Assembly: GCA_016699675.1 (NCBI GenBank)
Contig: CP064985.1
Location: 868,001-932,000 of the forward strand
DNA: 64,000 nt
Reading direction: 5' to 3'
Source: Austwickia sp.
GTDB taxonomy: Bacteria; Actinomycetota; Actinomycetes; Actinomycetales; Dermatophilaceae
Under the pieces are notes generated by a model. The model saw nothing but the letters and a program-made list of their open reading frames with translations. It was not told the DNA's origin and ran no database searches. Every line of letters begins with the position of its first letter. Within the stretch, counting starts at the first letter, position 1. Below, piece by piece: positions 51,257 to 58,228 of the stretch. The translations under genes were made by a program, and so were the position numbers.

Positions 51257-51844
51257 ATGAGCCTTGCCGCGCCCCCCCGCGTCAGCCTCCACGAGTGGGA
51301 AACCACCTGGAACCTGGTCGAGGACGCCTACGAGCTCGTCGACGGCGTACCCACCATGACGCCCCCCGAAGCCGGAACCAACATCGAAGCCGCCGCCCTG
51401 CTTCATGAGCGACTTGCGCCCCTCGTTCGTCCGGGGCATCGGGTGCTTCCCAACTACGGCGTCCACGTGAGGACAGCCGACGGCCGTGACACCGTGCGCC
51501 AGCCGGACCTACTCGTCCTCCCGCGCGACGTGGACATCGCCAGGCCGTACGTCGAGGCTCACGCAGCGGCCCTTGTCGTCGAGGTTGTCTCCCCGTCATC
51601 GATCGAGCGGGATTGGGTGACGAAACGAAGGGAGTACGCCGCGGCGGGCATCCCGAACTACCTCATCGTCGACGTCCGCGGTGATGCCCCGCAGCTGTGG
51701 CTGTTTGAACAGGTCCTTGCGGACGGGCCGAGCGAGCCCGCGACGTACCCTCCCTACCCGGACCCCACCGGCGACGGGACTTCGGTGACGATCCACATCC
51801 CTGGCTGCGACCCGGTCACGATCACCGCGGCCGAGCTGGCCTGA
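51257..51844 (+). CDS. Uma2-family (DUF820) putative nuclease, subtype B copy 3
   Basis: A 195-residue protein (MSLAAPPRVSLHEWETTWNL). It has YELVDGVPTMTPPEA, TVRQPDLLVL, VVEVVSPSSIERDWVTKRREY and GIPNYLIVD. AAAGGAGC lies before ATG 51257; ATG 51239 is an alternative. It is the intact sister of the pseudogene before it. Confidence 0.85.
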   Translation: MSLAAPPRVSLHEWETTWNLVEDAYELVDGVPTMTPPEAGTNIEAAALLHERLAPLVRPGHRVLPNYGVHVRTADGRDTVRQPDLLVLPRDVDIARPYVEAHAAALVVEVVSPSSIERDWVTKRREYAAAGIPNYLIVDVRGDAPQLWLFEQVLADGPSEPATYPPYPDPTGDGTSVTIHIPGCDPVTITAAELA

Positions 51845-52000
51845 AGGCGCGGCAGCGCTGCCGCCGGGCCAGAACGCCCGCGGATCAGCGGTGACATGCG
51901 TCACGGATCAATAGTGGCCGACATCTGTTGTCAGTAAACAACTTCGATATTTTTCACGGACTCTATGCGGCATCAATCGGATTCTCTACCTTTTCAAGGT

Positions 52001-52030
52001 CTGTTCAAACAGACACCTGTTCGATATACT
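52001..52030 (+). promoter_or_regulatory. Promoter of the second DUF222-HNH gene
   Basis: TGTTCA (52002-52007), a 17-base spacer and TATACT (52025-52030) lie just before the ATG at 52037, so the message may be leaderless. The inverted repeat CTGTT-CA-AACAG (52001-52012) covers the -35 box, and GTTCGA (52019-52024), a half of the actinobacterial LexA box, abuts the -10. Confidence 0.45.
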
Positions 52031-52036
52031 CAGTCC

Positions 52037-53728
52037 ATGACCGCCGTACTCGACCGAGCCAGCGCCGAAGGGCTGTTGGGCTGGGAGGACGTGACGGCGT
52101 ATGGGATGGCCGGGGTCGCGCGGGAGGCGGTGGCCGCGGCCACCCTCGCGCTCGGCGCGTTCACGGCGGGCGCCGACCCGACGGACCCCACCCGCGGCAC
52201 CACTGCCGTAGGAGTCCCCAGCGGGGACCTCTCCGCCCTCTGCGGCGAGCTGTTACGGCTGCGGGCGCTCGCCGAGGGGGCGGCTGTCGCGGTGGCTTTG
52301 GAGGCGGTCGAGCGCGGCATCGTCGCGGAATCGGTGTGCACCGACCTGGCGGGCTGGGTGCGGGAACAGGCGTGGCAAGCGGGCATCGGCGTCCCTCCCA
52401 GCCTCGCCGCCGCCATCAAGACCGTGGCCGAGCAGGCGCGGCGCACCAAGCCCACCGACCTGCGCCCCCTGGCCGCCGCGGTGGTGGCAGGCAAGGTGCC
52501 CGTGTCCTCCGCCAAGGTCCTCGGCCGCGAACTCGACCTCCTCGCCCGCTACATCCCCGACGATGTCTGGCAGACGGCGGCCGCCGAGCTGATCGATTGG
52601 GCAGCCGAGGGGGCAGCACCCGGCGAACTGCGCGCGGCCCGGCAGCGCATCGCGGCGACGTACGGGACCGACGCCTTCGAGGACGAGCAGGCCGCCGCCA
52701 AACGCCACCGCGAACTCAGCGGATGGGTCGCCGACGACGCCGGCGGGTGGACCTGCCGCCTCCGCACCGACAACGAGGGCCGAGCCATCCTCGACGCAGC
52801 ATTCGACGCGCTCGCCGGCCCCAGCGCAGAGGTCGCCGCCACGGTCGCGAACCGTCCCGTCACGGACGGGGCGAGCCTCGCCCAGGCGGTTGCCTTCGCC
52901 TCCTCACACGACGACGACCGCCTCATCGACCCCCTCACCGCACAGGCCCGCGCCGCGTTTGCTGCGGCCGGCGGGCTGGGGAGCTCCGGCTCCGCGCGAC
53001 CGGGGGATGCCGAGGCGGCGAGGGCAGCTGCGTATGCCGACGTCCGCGCCGCCCTGGTCGCCGCCGGCTGGATCCGGGACGAATGCGCCCACCAGGACGA
53101 TCGAGAGCACGCAAGCGCCGATGACACGTCATGCGGGCCGCAGGGCGACGACGAGCTCGACAAAGTGACGGCGCTCGGACGCGACGACCGTACGGCGGGG
53201 CAGCGTCGCCACGACGCGCTTATCGAGATGGCCCGTGTCCTCGCGACGAACGGCGCCGCGCTGGCCGACGTCCGACCCACGTCCGCCGTGAAGGCCCAGG
53301 TCACGATCACCATGGACTACGACCGGCTCCGCGCCGGGCTGGGTCCGGGCGCGGACGGGCACGGGACGCCGCTGACGGCGGCGACGGTACGCCGGATGTG
53401 CTGCGACGCGGCCCTCATCCCGGCGGTGCTCGGAGGCGACGGCGCCATCCTCGACTGGGGCCGGGCCCGCCGACTGGCGTCGCCGGACCAGGTCCGCTAC
53501 CTGCGACAACGCGACAAGGGATGCTCATTCCCGGGCTGCACGAGGCCGCCTGCCTGGACCGAAGCCCATCACCTCGATGAATGGCTGCTCGACGGCGGGC
53601 AGACCAATGTCGACCGGCTCGCCCTGCTTTGCTGCCGACATCACGACATCGTGCATGCCCATCGACTCCGCGGTGAACTCGTCGACGGCCGCGTCCGCTG
53701 GCGCCCTCGATCAGGCACCGGCGCATGA
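52037..53728 (+). CDS. DUF222-HNH endonuclease family protein (13E12-type), second copy
   Basis: A 563-residue protein. The DUF222 domain covers about residues 20-450 (ALCGELLRLRALAEGAAVAV, DLAGWVREQAWQAGI, RHRELSGWV). The HNH motif is at the end: DKGCSFPGCTRPPAWTEAHHL, then LLCCRHHDIVHA. Unlike the copy at 28619 it has no long Ala/Gly linker and no tail. The two zinc-type Cys pairs of the HNH are intact. It ends the Uma2/HEPN accessory stretch. Confidence 0.88.
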   Translation: MTAVLDRASAEGLLGWEDVTAYGMAGVAREAVAAATLALGAFTAGADPTDPTRGTTAVGVPSGDLSALCGELLRLRALAEGAAVAVALEAVERGIVAESVCTDLAGWVREQAWQAGIGVPPSLAAAIKTVAEQARRTKPTDLRPLAAAVVAGKVPVSSAKVLGRELDLLARYIPDDVWQTAAAELIDWAAEGAAPGELRAARQRIAATYGTDAFEDEQAAAKRHRELSGWVADDAGGWTCRLRTDNEGRAILDAAFDALAGPSAEVAATVANRPVTDGASLAQAVAFASSHDDDRLIDPLTAQARAAFAAAGGLGSSGSARPGDAEAARAAAYADVRAALVAAGWIRDECAHQDDREHASADDTSCGPQGDDELDKVTALGRDDRTAGQRRHDALIEMARVLATNGAALADVRPTSAVKAQVTITMDYDRLRAGLGPGADGHGTPLTAATVRRMCCDAALIPAVLGGDGAILDWGRARRLASPDQVRYLRQRDKGCSFPGCTRPPAWTEAHHLDEWLLDGGQTNVDRLALLCCRHHDIVHAHRLRGELVDGRVRWRPRSGTGA

Positions 53729-54014
53729 CCGGGCGCGCCGCCGGCGACCCGCCACGAGCCGCGCCGAAACGCACAACGGGTCCGGGCAACATGCGGCTCG
53801 CATCGAAAACGCGCGACCGGCACCCGCACGGGAGATGTGAGAGGCAGGCCGAGAGACCCGCGCGGTGACCCCGCGCGAGCCCTGCGCCGGGTCCTGCGCG
53901 ATGCGCGGCCGGCGCCTAGCGACGCGCGGCCAGCGCCGGGCGACGCGGGCCCGGCGCCGGGCGACGCGGGGCCGGCGTCAAGCCAGCTCGGTCAACGCCA
54001 AGCGCCGCCCGGCG
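53729..54014. other. Gap between HNH and binding-protein genes, with short repeats
   Basis: No gene. The stretch at about 53907-53972 holds three tandem ~21-bp units of the form CGGCGCCGGGCGACGCGGGCC with small changes. The convergent genes on both sides end here. Confidence 0.55.
53907..53972. repeat. Short tandem GC-rich repeats, about 21 bp
   Basis: Units share GGCGCC(G/T)(G/A)GCGACGCG and follow each other three times, with a partial fourth ending GCCGGCGTC. Probably slippage-generated; they could form stems. Confidence 0.7.
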
Positions 54015-55115
54015 TCACCCGGTCAGCTTCTTCAGCTCCGCGTCGTTGGCGAAGAGCGTCTTGGCATTTCCGCGCGTCACCACGGTCACCGGCGCCAGCA
54101 TCCGGGTGCCGACCTCGCGCTTTCCGGTGCTGATGTTCGACTTGTCGGTGACGGGCCGGTCCTTGCCCTTGAGATCGGTGACGAGCTGGGCGATCGCGTT
54201 CCCCAAGGCGGTGGGGTCGTCCCATGTGGTCGCGCCCAGCCGCCCCTGCATCAGGGCCCGCACGCCGGCGAGGGACGAGCCAGCGCCCACGACGTACGGC
54301 ATCTGCCGCTTCGCCTCCGTCGCCGCATCCGCGGCACCGAGCGCCGCCGCGTCCCAGGGCGCGACGACGCCCTCGGGGGCCTCCTCGCCGTACTTGTCCT
54401 TCAGCAGCCCCGCGACCCGACCCTTCGCGTCACCGGCGGAACCGAGCGAGGCCTTCCCGAAGTCCGCCTCGCCGGACGGCATCTCGAAGCTCTTGTCGTC
54501 GAGCTTGGGCTTGAGCTTGGCGATGGTGGCGTCGTACTGCAGCTTGGCCGCCGCGTCGTCCGACCTGCCGGCCAGCACCTCGACGCGCTGGGCTCCCTTG
54601 GTCCGCCGCCCCGTGGCCCCGCTGAGCAGCGCCTCCGCCTGCGCCTCGCCGCGCAGCTTCGGGTCGGCGCCGACGTAGTAGTCGATGGTGGTGTCGTCCT
54701 TCGGCAGGGCCGTCGCGGCGATCACCACGACCCCGTCCTTCTCCGCCTGGTCGAGCCGGCCCTTCAGCTTGCCGGCATCGACGGCCTCCACGACCAGCAC
54801 GGCGGGCTTGGCGTCGAGGAGCATCCCGACGTACCGATCCTGATCCTCGCCCGTGTCCGCGAACCGCGACTCCACCGCGAAACCGGCCTTCTTCAGCGCG
54901 GCGCCCAGCGCCGGTTCGACCCGGCTGCCCATCCGAAACGCCAGCGCCACCTTGGCGTCGGCCTTGATCGGGGTGAACGCCCCCGCCGTCGACGACCCCG
55001 ACCCGGAGACCGGCGCGGCCGGTTCGCCGCTGCACCCTGCGGCCCCCGCCGCCAACGCGAGCGAGGCCACCAGCGCAGCACTGATTCGGCCCACGCGGGG
55101 CCAGTTCTTCGACAT
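54015..55115 (-). CDS. Sugar-type ABC substrate-binding lipoprotein, orphan
   Basis: A 366-residue lipoprotein. The signal peptide ends in the lipobox LAAGAAGC (Cys about 28). Two-lobe periplasmic-binding fold of the ribose/xylose type (Peripl_BP_4): VALAFRMGSRVEPALGAALK, AVLVVEAVDAGKLKGRLDQA, IDYYVGADPKLRGEAQAEAL, GVVAPWDAAALGAADA. No ATPase or permease gene lies nearby, so it is an orphan or a sensor. ATG 55115 has GGAG nine bases in front; a longer start at 55142 is less likely. Confidence 0.85.
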   Translation of the reverse strand: MSKNWPRVGRISAALVASLALAAGAAGCSGEPAAPVSGSGSSTAGAFTPIKADAKVALAFRMGSRVEPALGAALKKAGFAVESRFADTGEDQDRYVGMLLDAKPAVLVVEAVDAGKLKGRLDQAEKDGVVVIAATALPKDDTTIDYYVGADPKLRGEAQAEALLSGATGRRTKGAQRVEVLAGRSDDAAAKLQYDATIAKLKPKLDDKSFEMPSGEADFGKASLGSAGDAKGRVAGLLKDKYGEEAPEGVVAPWDAAALGAADAATEAKRQMPYVVGAGSSLAGVRALMQGRLGATTWDDPTALGNAIAQLVTDLKGKDRPVTDKSNISTGKREVGTRMLAPVTVVTRGNAKTLFANDAELKKLTG

Positions 55116-55123
55116 ATTCAGCT

Positions 55124-55134
55124 CCAGGGATGAC
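55124..55134 (-). promoter_or_regulatory. GTCATCCCTGG leader motif, copy d
   Basis: On minus, GTCATCCCTGG sits eight bases before the ATG of the binding lipoprotein. Its GG runs into GGAG, so here the motif overlaps the ribosome binding site. Confidence 0.4.
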
Positions 55135-55417
55135 ACGGCCACGAGGAGCGACGGCCGCGGCCCCCACCGACGCGCGGCGGGTCATGCCCACCGGTTCGCG
55201 TCGGCGACGAGGCCGCCTGGGCCCCTGCGACCCCGGGACCACATCGGTAACTCCGGCCGGATCATCGTGTCCGCCTCGCGACCCAATCGTGTTGAGCCCC
55301 AGAGCCACACGGATGACGCCGCCCGGCCGGACGACCGCCACCTGACTCGCCCACCCTAACGCGAACCCCGCGAACCGTCGTACTCAGGTTCGCCCGCGCC
55401 GCGCCGTAATGGGGGCC

Positions 55418-55576
55418 ATGAACACCACGCCCGACCCCTCGAGCGGGGACGACGCCGAGCGCGACTCGGACCTCTACCTGCGCGGGTTGATCGACGCCGA
55501 AGAGCTGGTCCGCCGTGCCCGCGAGCGCGTGCAGCCGCGTCAGGCCGTCACGCACTCGAACGTCCGCCGCTTCTGA
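55418..55576 (+). CDS. Small hypothetical protein, 52 residues
   Basis: The frame MNTTPDPSSGDDAERDSDLYL continues LRGLIDAEELVRRARERV and ends SNVRRF at TGA 55576. Codon use is strongly GC3-biased, and a predicted helix is followed by a basic tail. No family recognised; possibly a small regulatory protein. It sits in the divergent gap between the lipoprotein and RDD genes. Confidence 0.45.
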   Translation: MNTTPDPSSGDDAERDSDLYLRGLIDAEELVRRARERVQPRQAVTHSNVRRF

Positions 55577-55658
55577 GCGACGCGCCGCTCAATGGGCCCG
55601 TCGGCGCACCGCGGCGCTCAGCGAGGCACGCGACGTGCGGGGCGCCCCCGACCCGTGT

Positions 55659-56435
55659 TCAGGCGCGGATCACCCGTGACTTGACCGCCTTGTCGTGCCA
55701 GCCGCGCTTCAGCCCGAGCGAGTCGAAGAACAGCGAGAAGTACCCGATCAGGCACAGCAGCGCCGACAACATCAGCACCACCTCACGCGCGAGCGCCCGG
55801 CCGAACGACAGCCGCTGCCCGGTGCTCTCGTCGACGACCCGGATGCCGCACGCCATCTTCCCCGGCGTCGCGCCCTTGAACGCCACGAACGCCGCCTGAT
55901 AGACGAGCCGCACGACGATCTCCGCGAGCTGCAACACGATCATGGCGGTGTCCCACATCTGCACCGTGCCATTCGCCGAAACCTGCGGCTCGGCGAGATA
56001 GCCCAGCCCAAGTCCCAGAGCGGCGAACGGAATTCCCACGATCAGCCAATCGAGGATGCGCGCCCCTAGCCGCGGCCCCGCGTCCGCCGTGCGGGCCTGC
56101 GCGAGCGGACCGTCGCCCTGCCCGTACGCCGACTGCCAGGGCGGCGCCTGCCCCCCGTACTGCGGCACCTGCCAGACCTGCTCGCCCTGCCACGAGGGCT
56201 GCTCCTGCTGACCGGGCCAGCGCGCCTCGGGCCCCGGCTGGGAGGGTGGCATGCCCACCCCCTGGTACGGCGCCTGCGTCGGAGGGGCCCACGTGCCGTA
56301 CGGCGGGGCGGGCGGGGTCTCGCCGTACGCCGGGGGCGGCGCGCTCCCGCCGTACGGCGGTTGCGGCGGCGGCCCGTAGGGCTCGCCGGGGGCGCCGCCG
56401 TACGGGTCTCGGTTGTCTTCGCCGGGGCCGGTCAC
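55659..56435 (-). CDS. RDD-family membrane protein 3
   Basis: A 258-residue protein. The first ~125 residues are a Pro/Gly/Tyr/Gln-rich disordered tail. The RDD domain follows, with the first Arg/Asp in RLGARILDWLIVGIPFAALG, FKGATPGKMACGIRVVDESTGQ between helices, and GYFSLFFDSLGLKRGWHDKAVKS at the end. It is the last of three RDD genes; its start overlaps the previous stop by four bases. Transport of Na+ or H+ is reported for some RDD proteins elsewhere, but here the role is unknown. Confidence 0.88.
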   Translation of the reverse strand: MTGPGEDNRDPYGGAPGEPYGPPPQPPYGGSAPPPAYGETPPAPPYGTWAPPTQAPYQGVGMPPSQPGPEARWPGQQEQPSWQGEQVWQVPQYGGQAPPWQSAYGQGDGPLAQARTADAGPRLGARILDWLIVGIPFAALGLGLGYLAEPQVSANGTVQMWDTAMIVLQLAEIVVRLVYQAAFVAFKGATPGKMACGIRVVDESTGQRLSFGRALAREVVLMLSALLCLIGYFSLFFDSLGLKRGWHDKAVKSRVIRA

Positions 56436-57223
56436 CGGGGGCGCTGCTCGATCACCCAGGACTTGGCGGCCTTGTCATGCCAGCCGCGCTTACGGCCCGT
56501 GCCGTCGAAGAACAGCGAGAAGTACCCGATCAGGCAGAGGAAACCCGACAGCCAGAGCACGATCTCGCGGGCAAAGCCCTGTCCGAACGTCAGCCGCTGA
56601 CCGTTCTGCTCGTTGACCACCTGCAGCTTCAGCGCCATCTTGCCGGGGGTGGCGCCGCGGCTCCTGTAGAAGTACGCGCCGTACGCCGCCATCACCAGCG
56701 CCCGGAACAGGTTGAACAGCCCGTTGCTGGCGTTGTAGTTGAACTCGCCGGTGGACCGGGTCACGGTGTCCCACCCGGTGATCGCCCCGAGGATCGCCAG
56801 CGGGATCCCGACGATCAAGCCGTCGATAATGCGCGCGCCGAGGCGAGCCCACGCGCTGGGGATCTGCGGCTGGCCGGGGCCGCCGCCGTACTGGGACTGC
56901 CACGGCGGGACGGTGCCCTGCTGGTACGTCGGTGCCTGCCAGACGCCCGACGGGTCCTGCCCGTAGGGCTGCTGGCCATACGGCTGCGCCCCGTAGGTGG
57001 GCTGCTGGCCATATGTCGGTTGCTCGCCGTACTGCGGCTGCCCGTACGGGGACTGGCCGTGCGGCTGCTGCCCGTACTCCGGCTGCCCGTAGGGCGGCTG
57101 GCCCTCGTGCGGTTGCTGCCCGTACCCCTGCTGGCCGAACTCCGGCGGCAAGCCGTACGGCCGCTCGCCATCGCCCTCCGGAGGCCGACCACCGTCGCCG
57201 TACCGCTGGTTGTCGTTGCTCAC
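56432..57223 (-). CDS. RDD-family membrane protein 2
   Basis: A 263-residue protein with a Gly/Gln/Tyr/Pro-rich N-terminus (repeats of PYGQPxYGQQP, about residues 35-115). It is followed by an RDD domain (RLGARIIDGLIVGIPLAILG, SRGATPGKMALKLQVVNEQNG, GYFSLFFDGTGRKRGWHDKAAKS). It overlaps its neighbours by four bases on both sides (ATGA type), so all three are translated in a coupled way. Confidence 0.88.
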   Translation of the reverse strand: MSNDNQRYGDGGRPPEGDGERPYGLPPEFGQQGYGQQPHEGQPPYGQPEYGQQPHGQSPYGQPQYGEQPTYGQQPTYGAQPYGQQPYGQDPSGVWQAPTYQQGTVPPWQSQYGGGPGQPQIPSAWARLGARIIDGLIVGIPLAILGAITGWDTVTRSTGEFNYNASNGLFNLFRALVMAAYGAYFYRSRGATPGKMALKLQVVNEQNGQRLTFGQGFAREIVLWLSGFLCLIGYFSLFFDGTGRKRGWHDKAAKSWVIEQRPR

Positions 57224-58029
57224 GCCTGCACCACCCTTGAATCGGCGACCATGTCATGCCAGCCGCGGTCTTGACCGGACGAATCGAAGAGGATCGAGAA
57301 GTACCCCAGCAGCAACGCGCTCGACGTCAGCCCGAGCACGAGCCGGCGAAGCACCGTGCGCCAGAACCCGATCGGGGCACCGCTGTGGATGCCGACCACC
57401 CGCAGGCCGCAGATGCGCTTGCCCGGGGTCGCGCCGCGGACGCCGTCGAAGGACCCGTAGTAAATCGCCGGCGCCACCGCCGGCCAGAACCACACGCCGA
57501 GGAGCGCGATGAAGAGCGCCACGTCGCCGGACGTCATGCCCGTGGAGCGCGCGCCCGTCGACGGTCCCACCGCCGCACTGATGGCGAGGACCGGCACGAA
57601 GATCAGGAGCATCAGCGGGATGCCGAGGATGAAGAGGTCCAGCACCTCGGCGCCGACGCGGCTGCCGCGGGGGGCGGTGCGGGGACCACCTTGACCGTAC
57701 GCCGAGAGCCACGGCGGGGCCGTCGCTCCGTAGGACGGCGCCTGCCACGGCGAGCCGCCCAGATCCGCACGCTCAACCGGCTGCCCCCACCGCGGGCCGT
57801 CCTGCGGCCCACCGTGCTGCCAGTTCTGCTGGCCGTACTGCCCCTGCTGCCAGTGCTGTTCGCCGGCCTGCTGGCCAGACTGGCCCTGCTGCCAGTGCTG
57901 CTGGCCGTAGTGCCCCTGCTGCTGCTCCTGCGGCTGGCCGCCCTGCTGGCCGTACTGCCCCTGTTGCCAGTGCTGCTCGTGCGACTCGCCGCCCGGCGGC
58001 TCAGGCCACCCACTCGGCGTACGGCTCAT
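57220..58029 (-). CDS. RDD-family membrane protein 1
   Basis: The 269-residue product is the first of the trio. The N-terminal ~105 residues are Gln/Gly/His/Trp-rich (repeats of QQGQYGQQ and HWQQGQ). The RDD domain has SRVGAEVLDLFILGIPLMLL, VRGATPGKRICGLRVVGIHSG and GYFSILFDSSGQDRGWHDMVADS. GGGGAAG lies before ATG 58029; GTG 58047 is also possible. Confidence 0.87.
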   Translation of the reverse strand: MSRTPSGWPEPPGGESHEQHWQQGQYGQQGGQPQEQQQGHYGQQHWQQGQSGQQAGEQHWQQGQYGQQNWQHGGPQDGPRWGQPVERADLGGSPWQAPSYGATAPPWLSAYGQGGPRTAPRGSRVGAEVLDLFILGIPLMLLIFVPVLAISAAVGPSTGARSTGMTSGDVALFIALLGVWFWPAVAPAIYYGSFDGVRGATPGKRICGLRVVGIHSGAPIGFWRTVLRRLVLGLTSSALLLGYFSILFDSSGQDRGWHDMVADSRVVQA

Positions 58030-58228
58030 CCGTTCTTCCCCGATCACTCTGGACCCGTCGCTCGCCCCCTGGTGAGCGCCCCGACCAGTATGCGGCCTGC
58101 CCGCGCCTGGCCACCGGCGGACCGGGATCGCCGATCGGGCGGCTCCGACGTGAGCATCGCTCCCTGGGCCGTCCCGGAGTGGAGTCGCCTGGACCGCCTG
58201 GGCAGTTGGCCGAGTTAACCTGCCGCTG

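Noticed and set aside
52019..52024. LexA (SOS) box before the DUF222-HNH genes
   Set aside because: Only half-sites (GTTCGA) are present at 52019 and 30809; the other half matches three of six bases, so I do not call an operator.
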